Positions 25,103-34,997 are shown, counted from the first letter of the stretch. The stretch: 64,000 nucleotides of DNA from Cellulophaga sp. 20_2_10 (GCF_023476645.1 NZ_JAMCOJ010000009.1:62001-126000), one strand, 5' to 3'. Numbers and translations are program-made. Notes: a model not told the origin generated them from the sequence alone.

Positions 25103-26410
25103 TTATCCTCCAAAGTCATCAAATCTAATGTGTTCATCTGGTATACCAAAATCTTCACCCATTTTCTGAACAGCTTTGTTCATCAATGGCGGTCCACAGA
25201 AATACAATTCTATATCTTCAGGAGACTCATGGTGACTTAAATAGTTATCTATTACACAATTGTGAATAAAACCAACAAAACCATCACCAGGCGCATCTAT
25301 ATTTTCTTTTACTTTCCAGTTATCTTCTGGAGCCGGCTCAGAAAGCGCTAAGTAGAACTTAAAGTTAGGAAACTCTCTTTCTAACTCGTAGAAGTGCTCT
25401 AAGTAGAACAACTCACGCTTAGAACGACCACCATACCAATACGTAACTTTTCTACCAGTTTTTAATGTTTTGAATAAGTGATACAAGTGAGAACGCATTG
25501 GCGCCATACCAGCTCCACCACCTACGTAAAGCATTTCAGATTCAGATTCGTTTATAAAAAACTCACCGTAAGGACCAGAAATAACAACTTTATCTCCTGG
25601 TTTTTGAGCAAATATGTAAGATGATGCAACACCAGGGTTAACATCCATCCAACCATTTTTAGCTCTATCCCATGGCGGAGTAGCAATACGCACGTTAAGC
25701 ATTATTTCACGACCTTCTGCAGGGAAAGAAGCCATTGAATAAGCTCTTTCTACAGTTTCTTCGTTCTTCATTGCTAAAGGCCATAAATTAAATTTATCCC
25801 ATTCGGCCTGAAACTTATCTGGAGTTTCGTGCTCTTCTGGGTGAGCCGTAATATCTATATCAGCGTATTTAATTTCACATTCAGGAATTTCAATCTGAAT
25901 ATAACCACCTGCTTTATACCCCATATCTTCAGGAATCTCTACTACAAATTCCTTGATAAAAGAAGCAACATTGTAGTTACGAACTACAGTACCATCCCAT
26001 TTTTTAATACCAAATACTTCTTCAGGAATGGTGATTTCCATATCCTGCTTCACTTTTACTTGGCACGCTAAACGAGCTCCGTGGTTTAATTCTTTTTTAG
26101 AGAAGTGAGGTGTTTCTGTTGGTAAAGCATCTCCACCACCAGATAATACGTGACACTCACATTGTATACAAGTACCACCACCACCACATGCAGATGGTAA
26201 AAATATTTTTTGGTTACCTAAGGTTGTAAGTAAAGAACTTCCTGAACCCACTTCTACTTTTTTCTCTCCGTTAATGGTAATAGTAACAGGACCAGAAGGA
26301 GATAATTTTTCTTTTGTAAAAAGTAAAAGAGCAACTAATACTAACAATAATAACATAAACGCTATTACGGTTATAACAATTGTACCTATTGTTGTTGTAG
26401 CTAAAATCAT
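25103..26410 (-). CDS. nqrF: Na+-translocating NADH:quinone reductase subunit F
   Basis: 435 aa. NADH-oxidising subunit: electrons go from NADH to FAD and then to a 2Fe-2S centre. One membrane helix (residues 8-31) anchors it. The ferredoxin-type cluster cysteines are C75, C81, C84 and C116 (ACGGGGTCIQCECHV). The FAD motif RAYSMAS and NADH-binding YVGGGAGMAPMRSH, YWYGGRS and YFCGPPLM follow. A Bacteroidota-type insertion (ADIDITAHPEEHETPDKF) lies in the FAD domain. Last gene of nqrABCDEF; a terminator follows. Confidence 0.97.
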   Translation of the reverse strand: MILATTTIGTIVITVIAFMLLLLVLVALLLFTKEKLSPSGPVTITINGEKKVEVGSGSSLLTTLGNQKIFLPSACGGGGTCIQCECHVLSGGGDALPTETPHFSKKELNHGARLACQVKVKQDMEITIPEEVFGIKKWDGTVVRNYNVASFIKEFVVEIPEDMGYKAGGYIQIEIPECEIKYADIDITAHPEEHETPDKFQAEWDKFNLWPLAMKNEETVERAYSMASFPAEGREIMLNVRIATPPWDRAKNGWMDVNPGVASSYIFAQKPGDKVVISGPYGEFFINESESEMLYVGGGAGMAPMRSHLYHLFKTLKTGRKVTYWYGGRSKRELFYLEHFYELEREFPNFKFYLALSEPAPEDNWKVKENIDAPGDGFVGFIHNCVIDNYLSHHESPEDIELYFCGPPLMNKAVQKMGEDFGIPDEHIRFDDFGG

Positions 26411-26412
26411 TC

Positions 26413-27147
26413 TTATTTGTTTAAAGCGTTATTGTAAGAAACTGAATTTTCATCAACTTCATTTTTAACTTTTTTATCTTCTAATTTCTGTGCAGTTTCT
26501 GTTGTTTCCTTTTTAGGAGCATCATCACCACCAGTTAACATACCACCAAAGCTCATAAACCCAATAGCCATAAGACCAGTGATAATAAATGTTATACCCA
26601 AACCTCTTAAAGGTGCTGGCACATTAGAATATCTAATTTTTTCGCGAATAGCAGCAATTGCTACAATTGCTAAAAACCAACCAATACCAGAACTGATACC
26701 GTAATTAAACGCCAAACCTAAGGTTTGTATGTCTCTAGATTGCATAAATAATGAACCACCTAAAATGGCACAGTTTACTGCAATTAATGGTAAAAATATA
26801 CCAAGAGAGTTATACAGTGATGGTGAAAATTTTTCTACAACTATCTCTACTAACTGCACCATTGTTGCAATGGTAGCAATAAATAAGATAAATGATAAAA
26901 AACTTAAATTGTAATCTGCATACTCTGGACCTAACCAAGCTAAAGCACCGTCTCTTAACAAGTACTGGTCTAACAACCAGTTCATAGGCACAGTTACTGC
27001 TAATACAAATATTACAGCAGCTCCAAGACCTACAGCCGTGGTTACTTTTTTAGATACCGCCAAATAGGAACACATCCCTAAAAAGGTAGCAAATACCATA
27101 TTGTCTATGAATATGGATTTAAAGAATAATTCTACATGCTCTAACAT
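26413..27147 (-). CDS. nqrE: Na+-translocating NADH:quinone reductase subunit E
   Basis: 244 aa, six membrane helices. Cys26 (LGMCSY) and Cys126 (AVNCAILGG) correspond to the two conserved cysteines that share an iron centre with NqrD. GISSGIGWFLAIVAIAAIREK is family-typical. It is longer than the roughly 200-aa proteobacterial subunit because of a hydrophilic tail of about 40 residues rich in Lys, Glu and Thr. Two bases separate it from nqrF. Confidence 0.97.
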   Translation of the reverse strand: MLEHVELFFKSIFIDNMVFATFLGMCSYLAVSKKVTTAVGLGAAVIFVLAVTVPMNWLLDQYLLRDGALAWLGPEYADYNLSFLSFILFIATIATMVQLVEIVVEKFSPSLYNSLGIFLPLIAVNCAILGGSLFMQSRDIQTLGLAFNYGISSGIGWFLAIVAIAAIREKIRYSNVPAPLRGLGITFIITGLMAIGFMSFGGMLTGGDDAPKKETTETAQKLEDKKVKNEVDENSVSYNNALNK

Positions 27148-27173
27148 AACATTGTTCTTTTATATAACTAGTT

Positions 27174-27821
27174 CTAGTTTTCTTCTATTAATGCTTTATT
27201 TCTTGAACGTTGTATCCAGATAATGATACCAACTACAATTAGTGCCATTGGCGACAATAACATAAACCCGTTGTTCTCATACCCTATGGCATACAATCCT
27301 GTTTTTTCTATAGGATCTCCTAATACTTTAAATCCTAACAAAGTACCAGAACCTAAAAGCTCCCTAAAGAACCCAACAATAATTAAGATTAAACCATACC
27401 CCAATGAGTTCCCTATACCATCAAGAAAAGATCTCCAAGGTCCGTTTGCCAAAGCAAACGCCTCAAAACGCCCCATAATGATACAGTTTGTAATAATTAA
27501 CCCCACAAATACAGAAAGGGTTTTACTTAACTCGTACGCAAATGCTTTAAGCACTTGATCTACTATAATTACTAAGGCAGCCACTACTACCAATTGTACT
27601 ATAATTCTAATTTTAGAAGGAATAATGTTTCTCATTAAAGAGATAACAACGTTACCCATTCCTAATACAAACATTACTGAAACCGCCATTACTATAGACG
27701 CCTTTAACTCTGCTGTAATTGCCAATGCAGAACATATACCTAATACTTGTATCGTAATTGGGTTGTTATCTGCTAATGGATCTAATATTAGATTTGCATC
27801 TTTTTTAGAAAGTAATCCCAT
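27174..27821 (-). CDS. nqrD: Na+-translocating NADH:quinone reductase subunit D
   Basis: 215 aa, six membrane helices, homologous to NqrE but inverted in topology. Cys30 (LGICSAL) and Cys113 (ITNCIIMGR) are the expected iron-ligand cysteines. RSFLDGIGNSLGYG and FFRELLGSGTLLG are family motifs. Located between nqrC (3 bases upstream) and nqrE. Confidence 0.97.
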   Translation of the reverse strand: MGLLSKKDANLILDPLADNNPITIQVLGICSALAITAELKASIVMAVSVMFVLGMGNVVISLMRNIIPSKIRIIVQLVVVAALVIIVDQVLKAFAYELSKTLSVFVGLIITNCIIMGRFEAFALANGPWRSFLDGIGNSLGYGLILIIVGFFRELLGSGTLLGFKVLGDPIEKTGLYAIGYENNGFMLLSPMALIVVGIIIWIQRSRNKALIEEN

Positions 27822-27824
27822 TTT

Positions 27825-28574
27825 TTATTTTTTAGCTATAGTTTCTAAATAATCTTGATAAAGCTTAACACTTTCTTTAATCATAGCCGTTACACCATTA
27901 CCTGTAATGGTAGCGCCAGCTAAAGCATCAACTTTATTATCATCTTTTCTTTCATTTATTGGATCATTGTTACCTTTTGCAACTGTAATTCCAACAAAAT
28001 TATCGCCACTTAAAATAGACTCTCCTTTAAAGTCGTCCATAAAGTAACGTTGCTTAATATTTGCTCCTAGACCAGGTGTTTCTCCTTTATGATCAAAAAA
28101 TACGCCTTGTACTTTTAAATCTTCGCCTACAGCAACAAAGCCCCAAATAGCATCCCAAAGACCTTTACCTCTCATTGGTATGATATAAGATTTTTTACCA
28201 TCTTTTTCTCCAATAAATAAAGGCAACTTTCTTACTTCGCCATTCTTAGCTGCAGTCTCTTGCTTTTTTAAATCTATTAAGTAAGCTTCGTCATTTGGCG
28301 TAACCTTACCATCCTCTATAACTATTTGCTCCGTAATGTATTTTTTAAATTCAGCTTCAACCTTATCTGTAGGAACAAAGTTTATACTTCCTTCATCTAC
28401 ATTTTCATCAACACCCATTGCATACAAAATGTTCTGTTGCTTTTCAAACTTCTCGTTCATCTTAATTTTACTACTTAAACTAGAAGCAGTAAATGCCAAG
28501 ACAGAACCTACAACAACAACCATAATGGCTGCAAAAAGTACGGTGTAACTATTTTTATCTGTATTAATTGCCAT
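27825..28574 (-). CDS. nqrC: Na+-translocating NADH:quinone reductase subunit C
   Basis: 249 aa. One N-terminal membrane helix (residues 10-31), then a periplasmic FMN-binding domain. The flavinylation site is in ALAGATITGNGV; Thr224 is the residue expected to receive FMN from ApbE. The first position of the usual SGAT is Ala here, which the family tolerates. GKGLWDAIWGFVAV and HKGETPGLGANI are conserved. Nineteen bases after nqrB. Confidence 0.96.
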   Translation of the reverse strand: MAINTDKNSYTVLFAAIMVVVVGSVLAFTASSLSSKIKMNEKFEKQQNILYAMGVDENVDEGSINFVPTDKVEAEFKKYITEQIVIEDGKVTPNDEAYLIDLKKQETAAKNGEVRKLPLFIGEKDGKKSYIIPMRGKGLWDAIWGFVAVGEDLKVQGVFFDHKGETPGLGANIKQRYFMDDFKGESILSGDNFVGITVAKGNNDPINERKDDNKVDALAGATITGNGVTAMIKESVKLYQDYLETIAKK

Positions 28575-28593
28575 AACTATTTTTTTAATGCTA

Positions 28594-29814
28594 TTAAGCT
28601 GTAGCTTTTTTTGATCTCTTTAAACGTCTCTTAACGTTCGCCTGTACTACATAATGATCTATAGTTGGCGCAAAAACGTTCATTAACAATATTGCTAAGA
28701 ATACACCTTCTGGATATGCAGGGTTAAATACTCTAATTAAAACAGAGATAAACCCAATAAAGAAACCGTAATACCATTTTCCTTTATTTGTTTGCGAACC
28801 CGTAACAGGGTCAGTAGCCATATAAACAATACCAAAAGCCAATCCACCAACAAGTAAATGTTGCCAGAACTCGAAGCTCATTAATCCGTAAAATTTACTT
28901 CCTTCACTAATCCAATCTGCGCTAACAACGCCATTAAAGATTAATCCCATTGTTAAAGCACCAATAACGGCACTTAGCATAATTCTCCAGCTTGCTATCT
29001 TTGTAAATATTAAAAACAACCCTCCTAAAAGAATTAAAAATGTAGAAGTTTCTCCAACAGAACCAGGTATAAAACCAAAGAACATATCGGAAACGGAGTA
29101 AGACATATCTGTATTCTGTGCCAATTGACCCAAAATAGTTTCTCCTGACATAGCATCAAGATTTTGTCCTGCTGCAATTAACTGATCTTGTTTTACAGCT
29201 CCGTGAACCCAAACTTTATCACCACTCATCCAAGTAGGATAAGCAAAGAATAAAAATGCTCTAATTGTTAATGCTGGGTTTAAGATATTCATCCCTGTAC
29301 CACCAAAAACTTCTTTACCTATTACAACTCCGAAAATAACTGCTATTGAAAGCATCCATAATGGTGTATCTATTGGCACAATTAACGGCACTAACATACC
29401 TGTTACCAAGTACCCCTCTTCTACCTCGTGACCTTTTATAACTGCAAAAACAAATTCTACAGCTAAACCAATTACATAAGATACTATTACCAATGGCAAT
29501 ACCGTAGTAACACCAATTAAGAAGTTATCCCAAGTAAGGAAATCGTTTAGTAATGAAAAGTCTGCAGGAAAACCATTAATTGCAGAATAGTGTTGGTAAC
29601 CAGCATTAAACATTCCAAATATTAAAACTGGAACCAATGCCATTATTACCGTATTCATTGTACGCTTTAAATCATCTGCTGCTCGTACGTGAGACCCAGA
29701 GTGCGTAGTTTCATTAGGCAAGTACAAAAACGTATGGATTGCATTAAATGCAGGTGCCATTTTTTTGCCTTTATACTTTTCCTTTAAATTGTGTAATGTA
29801 TTTTTAAGACCCAT
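28594..29814 (-). CDS. nqrB: Na+-translocating NADH:quinone reductase subunit B
   Basis: 406 aa, about ten membrane helices. This is the Na+-conducting core, with covalent FMN and riboflavin. The flavinylation motif is DAMSGETILG, with Thr226 as the probable FMN site. EEGYLVTGMLVPLIVPIDTP, GKEVFGGTGMNILNPALT and MATDPVTGSQTNKGKW are classic. Three bases after nqrA. Confidence 0.97.
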   Translation of the reverse strand: MGLKNTLHNLKEKYKGKKMAPAFNAIHTFLYLPNETTHSGSHVRAADDLKRTMNTVIMALVPVLIFGMFNAGYQHYSAINGFPADFSLLNDFLTWDNFLIGVTTVLPLVIVSYVIGLAVEFVFAVIKGHEVEEGYLVTGMLVPLIVPIDTPLWMLSIAVIFGVVIGKEVFGGTGMNILNPALTIRAFLFFAYPTWMSGDKVWVHGAVKQDQLIAAGQNLDAMSGETILGQLAQNTDMSYSVSDMFFGFIPGSVGETSTFLILLGGLFLIFTKIASWRIMLSAVIGALTMGLIFNGVVSADWISEGSKFYGLMSFEFWQHLLVGGLAFGIVYMATDPVTGSQTNKGKWYYGFFIGFISVLIRVFNPAYPEGVFLAILLMNVFAPTIDHYVVQANVKRRLKRSKKATA

Positions 29815-29817
29815 CTT

Positions 29818-31167
29818 TTATCCTATTTCTTTTTGTAATAAGTCCAACCCTTCTCTAATTATCTGCTGATGTGGTTGTTTAGATATACAGATAAACTCTG
29901 TTAAAGCAAAATCCTCAGGAGCTACCTCGTATAAACCAAGTTGTTCCATTTCATCTAAATCCTTAATCATACAAGCTTTTAGCAATTGCATTGGATAAAT
30001 ATCTAGTGGAAAAACTTTTTCATAAGCACCAGTTACCACAAATGCCCTATGTTCTCCGTTCGTATTGGTAGTTAAATCGTATTTTTTATTAGGACTTAAC
30101 CAAGAGAAAGTCATTGCTCTAGTTGATGATATCTTATTAAAAACTGGCTTATTCCATCCAAATAATTCATAATCATCTCCTTCAGGAATAACAGAAACTG
30201 TATTGTTATAGAATCCTAAGTAGCCTTCTGGACTAGTTTTAGAACCCGTTAGCACATCTCCATTAATAACTCTAAAGTTTTCTATAGAAACACCGCTACC
30301 GTATAAGAAAGTAGAAATCTCTGCCCCAATTGTAGTTGTATAGTATTTTGGAGATTTAACAGCAGAACCAACTAAAGCTATTGTTCTTTGCGCATTAAAC
30401 TTACCTGTTAACAACAATTCACCTATTATTACAAGGTCTTGCGCACTAACAGTCCAAACCACTTCTCCTTTATTAACAGGTTCTATCTTATTTATCTGTG
30501 TACCTACTAAACCTGCGGGGTGTGGCCCGGCAACCTTATGTTCTGTAACACCAGACAAACCAGATAATGGAGAGCTACTACTACCTACAGACACGTGTAC
30601 TTTTCCAGAAGTTAAAGTCGCTAAGGCTGTTACAGCTGCTTGCAATTCTTTCTCCTTTCCTTTTAACACGTAATCCAAATCTGCTGCCAAAGGCGCTGTT
30701 GTATACCCAGAAATAAAGATAGCTTTTGGAGCCACTTCAGGATTTGCAACAACATCATACGGTCTCTGTTTAATAAAAGACCAACAACCAGATAACAACA
30801 ACTGCGACTTAACGTCTTCTGCTGTTGCGTTTGCTAGGTTTAGCGTACTGTGTTCTACTACTTCACCACTTTTATTAGCGCTAATTTTTAACGATAATAT
30901 TTTTCTTCTTGCTCCTCTTACAATTTCCACAAGTTCACCAGACACAGGAGAAACAAACTTCATTTCTTCTACATCTTTGTTGTAAAAAAGAGGCTCACCT
31001 GCCTTAACAGAAGCTCCTTCTTTCACTAACATTTTTGGCATTACACCGTGAAAATCATTAAGATTTATTGCATAAACATTGCTTAAAACCGCTTTAGAAG
31101 TAGTTTGCTCAGCGGCACCGATTAGGTTGATATTTAAGCCTTTTTTTATTCGAATGTCTTTAGACAT
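29818..31167 (-). CDS. nqrA: Na+-translocating NADH:quinone reductase subunit A
   Basis: 449 aa, soluble, on the cytoplasmic face; contributes to the quinone-reducing end. The N-terminal part has the barrel-sandwich signature (GVMPKMLVKEGASVKAGEPL, KFVSPVSGELVEI), and GPHPAGLVGTQINKI and TGAYEKVFPLDIYPMQLL are family motifs. First gene of the operon. Confidence 0.97.
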   Translation of the reverse strand: MSKDIRIKKGLNINLIGAAEQTTSKAVLSNVYAINLNDFHGVMPKMLVKEGASVKAGEPLFYNKDVEEMKFVSPVSGELVEIVRGARRKILSLKISANKSGEVVEHSTLNLANATAEDVKSQLLLSGCWSFIKQRPYDVVANPEVAPKAIFISGYTTAPLAADLDYVLKGKEKELQAAVTALATLTSGKVHVSVGSSSSPLSGLSGVTEHKVAGPHPAGLVGTQINKIEPVNKGEVVWTVSAQDLVIIGELLLTGKFNAQRTIALVGSAVKSPKYYTTTIGAEISTFLYGSGVSIENFRVINGDVLTGSKTSPEGYLGFYNNTVSVIPEGDDYELFGWNKPVFNKISSTRAMTFSWLSPNKKYDLTTNTNGEHRAFVVTGAYEKVFPLDIYPMQLLKACMIKDLDEMEQLGLYEVAPEDFALTEFICISKQPHQQIIREGLDLLQKEIG

Positions 31168-31201
31168 ATTATTGCAGACCTTAGGTTAACAAAATTTCGT
31201 G

Positions 31202-31209
31202 CAAATTTA
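31202..31209 (-). promoter_or_regulatory. Candidate -7 box for the nqr operon
   Basis: On the minus strand TAAATTTG (TAnnTTTG) lies 34 bases upstream of the nqrA ATG. Confidence 0.45.
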
Positions 31210-31322
31210 AAGTTTTAAGGGGAAACTTCCGTGTTAAATCAACTAAGATGTTATTATTTATATTAATTCTAAATAAATAAAATTGCAATTTCAGCGTCCT
31301 AATTTTAGGCACAACTTTTGCT

Positions 31323-31330
31323 TATATTTG
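31323..31330 (+). promoter_or_regulatory. Candidate -7 box for the DUF5103 gene
   Basis: TATATTTG (TAnnTTTG) lies 17 bases upstream of ATG 31348. Confidence 0.5.
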
Positions 31331-31347
31331 CGTAATAATTATACAAA

Positions 31348-32592
31348 ATGAAACAATACACCCTTATACTATCTTTATTATTGGCTATTTGGAGCACTAC
31401 AGCACAAGTTGCAGTAGAAAAAGACGCTCCAGAAAATATTAAATCGATAGTTTTTAAAGGAACCACAGAAGATCAATTTCCAATAATTTTATCAGGAGAT
31501 CGAATTACCTTAGAATTTGATGATCTAAATGCATCTGAAGAAGACTACTATTATAAAGTTACATACTACAATTATGATTGGTCACCTTCTACCCTATTAA
31601 AATCTCAATACTTAAAAGGATTAGACAATCTTAGAATTACAAATTACGAGAACAGCTACAACACGCTACAAGCATACTCTAATTACCAACTGCAACTACC
31701 AAACAACAATATTAGCTTTAAAGTAAGCGGTAACTACATGCTAGAGGTTTATAATGAATATGATGAACTTCAGTTCTCTAGACGTTTTCTTATTTATCAA
31801 AACGCAGTATCTGTTGGCGTAGCAACAAAAAGAACAAGGGAGTTTGAGTTTCTAAACGAAAAACAAGCCGTACAAATAGCAATAAATGCAGGTGATTTTA
31901 GACTTATCAACCCTAAAAACGAAGTAAAAGTTGCTATTATCCAGAATTACTATTGGCCTTCTGCTATTACAAATCTTAAACCACAATACACAATTGGCAA
32001 AGAATTGCTATACAAATATGATAAAGAGGCTAGCTTTTTTGGCGGCAACGAATTTCTAAATTTTACCACCAAAGATTTGCGCTCCACGAGTACCGCAATT
32101 GCAAGAGTAGAATTACAAGATATCTACAACCATTATCTTTATGGGGATATACAAAGAGCAAACGAACCCTATACTTATTTTCCTGATATTAACGGCGACT
32201 TTGTAGTTACTACCCAACAAGGAGAGGATGCATCTAGAGAATCAGAATATACCAACATACATTTTAAATTAGAATACACAGATGCCATAGGTTTAGATGA
32301 TGTTTATGTTTTTGGAAAATTTAACAACTATGCTTTAACTGATGAAAACAAAATGGCCTACAATGAAAAAACTGGCTACCTAGAAGCTAAAATAAAAATA
32401 AAGCAAGGTTTTTACAATTACAAATACGTACTAAAAACAGATAAAGGAGAAATAAAGAATAACGCCATTGGAGGCAATTTTCACTTTACCGAAAATAATT
32501 ATTTAGTCTTAGTTTACTACAGAAACTTTGGCGACCAATACGATAGTTTAATTGGCGTGGGTTCTGGAAACTCTAGAAACATAACCAATTAA
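31348..32592 (+). CDS. Type IX secretion system plug protein (DUF5103)
   Basis: 414 aa. Signal peptide ending STTAQ, then the DUF5103 domain through most of the protein: IKSIVFKG, YYYKVTYYNYDWSPS, SQYLKGLDNLRITNYENSYN, FLIYQNAVSVGV, and a C-terminal early-set-like beta domain (VYVFGKFNNYALTDENKM, KIKQGFYNYKYVL). In Flavobacterium a DUF5103 protein was identified as the plug closing the periplasmic side of the SprA translocon. It fits with porT elsewhere in the window. Transcribed divergently from nqrA. Confidence 0.88.
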   Translation: MKQYTLILSLLLAIWSTTAQVAVEKDAPENIKSIVFKGTTEDQFPIILSGDRITLEFDDLNASEEDYYYKVTYYNYDWSPSTLLKSQYLKGLDNLRITNYENSYNTLQAYSNYQLQLPNNNISFKVSGNYMLEVYNEYDELQFSRRFLIYQNAVSVGVATKRTREFEFLNEKQAVQIAINAGDFRLINPKNEVKVAIIQNYYWPSAITNLKPQYTIGKELLYKYDKEASFFGGNEFLNFTTKDLRSTSTAIARVELQDIYNHYLYGDIQRANEPYTYFPDINGDFVVTTQQGEDASRESEYTNIHFKLEYTDAIGLDDVYVFGKFNNYALTDENKMAYNEKTGYLEAKIKIKQGFYNYKYVLKTDKGEIKNNAIGGNFHFTENNYLVLVYYRNFGDQYDSLIGVGSGNSRNITN

Positions 32593-32670
32593 AAGCAACT
32601 ATTTAAGCAGACTAAGTTGTTCGTTTACCGAATATATACCTTTACATAAACATTTTTAAATATTACTTTT

Positions 32671-32678
32671 TATATTTG
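32671..32678 (+). promoter_or_regulatory. Candidate -7 box for apaG
   Basis: TATATTTG lies about 145 bases upstream of ATG 32823. If used, it would give a long leader, in which no structured element was recognised. Confidence 0.35.
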
Positions 32679-32822
32679 TATGTAGCCAATGTGTCTCGCT
32701 GTAAAATAGTTACACACAACCTACTGAAAAAATAAGAACCTACATTACATTGTAATTAACCTCTAGTTTTTTCGATTTAATACTGAATTAAGTACTATAC
32801 TTTTTTAAAAAAATTAAAACGT

Positions 32823-33209
32823 ATGACTACACAAGTTACTAAGGGGATAAAAGTATCTGTAAGCACTAATTTTGAAGGTACTTTTTTTAAGAACTACAAG
32901 ATGCACTATGCTTTTGGGTACACTATTACTATAGAAAACCTTAGCAAAGAGTCCGTACAATTAACCTCTAGACATTGGGAGATCTACGATTCTCTTAATG
33001 ATTTAGAAATTATGGACGGTGAAGGTGTTGTTGGCAAAAAACCAGTTTTAAATCCAGGACAATCTCATACCTATAACTCTGGCTGCTTATTAACATCGCC
33101 AATTGGCGCTATGCGCGGACATTATAATATGGTTGGTTTTAACGAGAACAAAAAGTTTAGAGTACAGATACCTACATTTAAATTTAGTGCTCCTTTTGCT
33201 TTAAACTAA
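32823..33209 (+). CDS. apaG: ApaG-domain protein
   Basis: 128 aa, the normal length. Immunoglobulin-like beta-sandwich with the family motifs GYTITIENLSKESVQLTSRHW, the GEGVVGKKPVL loop (GxGxxG), GQSHTYNSGC and MRGHYNMV. ApaG was linked to Co2+/Mg2+ efflux in enterobacteria, but the biochemical role is not settled. Cytoplasmic. Single gene between the plug protein and pruA. Confidence 0.93.
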   Translation: MTTQVTKGIKVSVSTNFEGTFFKNYKMHYAFGYTITIENLSKESVQLTSRHWEIYDSLNDLEIMDGEGVVGKKPVLNPGQSHTYNSGCLLTSPIGAMRGHYNMVGFNENKKFRVQIPTFKFSAPFALN

Positions 33210-33260
33210 AAAAGCAACTTACTAACACCCAATTTGTTTTAATAACGATTTTGATTTTAG

Positions 33261-33268
33261 TACATTTG
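33261..33268 (+). promoter_or_regulatory. Candidate -7 box for pruA
   Basis: TACATTTG (TAnnTTTG) lies 31 bases upstream of ATG 33300. TTTG at 33233-33236 is a possible -33 element, but the 24-base gap is slightly long. Confidence 0.45.
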
Positions 33269-33299
33269 TTACGATATTAAACTTATAAAACGTAGCACA

Positions 33300-34928
33300 A
33301 TGGGTAAAGGATTTTTTCAAGTTCCAACCGCTTTTAACGAACCAATAAAAAGCTATGCTCCAGGATCTCCTGAGCGCGAAGCAGTATTAGAGCAATACAA
33401 AGCTTACTACAATTCAACAGTAGACGTTCCTTTATATATAGGAAGCGAAGAGATAAAAACAGGCAACACAAGGCCTATGTCTCCTCCGCATGACCATAAA
33501 CACATAGTAGGACACTACCATTTAGCAGAAAAGAAACACGTTACTAAAGCTATAGAAAACGCTCTTGAATCTAGAGAGGCTTGGGCTAATTTAGCTTGGG
33601 AACAACGTGCCGCTATTTTCTTGAAAGCTGCAGAATTAATTGCTGGTCCTTACAGAGCAAAGATTAATGCTGCTACTATGATGGCACAATCTAAAACTAT
33701 ACACCAAGCAGAAATTGATGCTGCCTGTGAACTTATAGACTTTTTACGTTTTAACGTAGAATATATGACTCAGATTTACGCTGAGCAACCAGATTCTGCT
33801 GAAGGTATCTGGAATAGAGTAGAATACCGTCCACTAGAAGGTTTTGTTTACGCTATTACTCCTTTTAACTTTACTGCTATTGCGGGTAACTTACCTGCAA
33901 GTGCTGCAATGATGGGTAATGTTGTATTATGGAAACCAAGTGATAGTCAGATTTTCTCTGCTAAAGTAATTATAGATATATTTAAAGAGGCTGGTGTACC
34001 AGATGGCGTTATTAATGTTGTTTACGGTGATCCAGTTATGGTTACAGAAACTGCTTTAGCTAGCCCAGATTTTGCTGGATTGCACTTTACAGGTTCTACG
34101 TATGTTTTTAAAGAACTTTGGAAACAAATTGGAAACAACATACATAATTACAAAACGTATCCTAAAATAGTTGGAGAAACTGGTGGTAAAGATTTTATTT
34201 TAGCACACAAAACAGCTAACCCTGCACAAGTAGCTACAGCTATTGTACGTGGTGCTTTTGAGTTCCAAGGACAAAAATGTAGTGCTGCATCTAGAGTATA
34301 CTTACCTAAATCTACCGCTACAGAAACTTTAGAATTAGTAAAAAGAGATTTAGCTACTATTAACAAACCAGGATCTCCTGAGGATATGAGTAACTTTGTT
34401 ACTGCTGTTATTCATGAAGGATCTTTTGACAAGTTAGCAAAGTACATCGACGGAGCTAAAGCAGATAAAGATGCTGAAGTTTTTGCTGGTGGTAATTATG
34501 ACAAATCTAAAGGTTATTTTATAGAGCCTACAGTTATTGTAACTACAAATCCTAAGTACACTACTATGGAAACTGAGCTTTTTGGCCCTGTAGTGACTAT
34601 ATATGTATATGACGATAAAGATTGGAAAGAAACACTTAAACTAGTAGATGCTACATCTGAGTATGCATTAACTGGTGCTGTTATATCTGGTGACCGTTAC
34701 GCAATAGAAGAAGCTACACAAGCATTACAAAACTGTGCTGGTAACTTTTACATTAACGACAAGCCAACTGGAGCAGTTGTTGGTCAGCAACCATTTGGTG
34801 GCGCTAGATCTTCTGGAACTAACGACAAAGCTGGTTCTGCGCAAAACTTATTACGTTGGGTTTCTCCAAGATTAATAAAAGAAACTTTTGTTACACCAAC
34901 AGATTATAGATATCCTTTTTTAGGATAA
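33300..34928 (+). CDS. pruA: L-glutamate gamma-semialdehyde dehydrogenase (P5C dehydrogenase)
   Basis: 542 aa, single-domain type as in eukaryotes and Bacteroidetes, not fused to proline dehydrogenase. It oxidises glutamate semialdehyde to glutamate with NAD+ in proline breakdown. The catalytic Cys327 is in FEFQGQKCSAASR and the general-base region with Glu293 is in IVGETGGKDF. ITPFNFTAIAGNLPA, HFTGSTYVFKELW and FYINDKPTGAVVGQQPFGG ARSSGTNDKAG are family motifs. The opposing synthesis genes proCBA are at 58770-61571. Confidence 0.96.
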   Translation: MGKGFFQVPTAFNEPIKSYAPGSPEREAVLEQYKAYYNSTVDVPLYIGSEEIKTGNTRPMSPPHDHKHIVGHYHLAEKKHVTKAIENALESREAWANLAWEQRAAIFLKAAELIAGPYRAKINAATMMAQSKTIHQAEIDAACELIDFLRFNVEYMTQIYAEQPDSAEGIWNRVEYRPLEGFVYAITPFNFTAIAGNLPASAAMMGNVVLWKPSDSQIFSAKVIIDIFKEAGVPDGVINVVYGDPVMVTETALASPDFAGLHFTGSTYVFKELWKQIGNNIHNYKTYPKIVGETGGKDFILAHKTANPAQVATAIVRGAFEFQGQKCSAASRVYLPKSTATETLELVKRDLATINKPGSPEDMSNFVTAVIHEGSFDKLAKYIDGAKADKDAEVFAGGNYDKSKGYFIEPTVIVTTNPKYTTMETELFGPVVTIYVYDDKDWKETLKLVDATSEYALTGAVISGDRYAIEEATQALQNCAGNFYINDKPTGAVVGQQPFGGARSSGTNDKAGSAQNLLRWVSPRLIKETFVTPTDYRYPFLG

Positions 34929-34948
34929 GCCATAATTACTGATAATTT

Positions 34949-34997
34949 AAAAAGCCAAAATCCTAGATTTAATTCTAAAGATTTTGGCTTTTTTATG
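34949..34997 (+). terminator. Terminator after pruA
   Basis: AAAGCCAAAATC (34951-34962) pairs with GATTTTGGCTTT (34980-34991), followed by T residues. Confidence 0.8.

Noticed and set aside
24348-25103. Short plus-strand frame (MKMHRLRRAKKTIAHKK...) present in both tandem copies
   Set aside because: It runs through the terminator hairpin and has no recognisable homology; it is duplicated only because it lies in the repeat.
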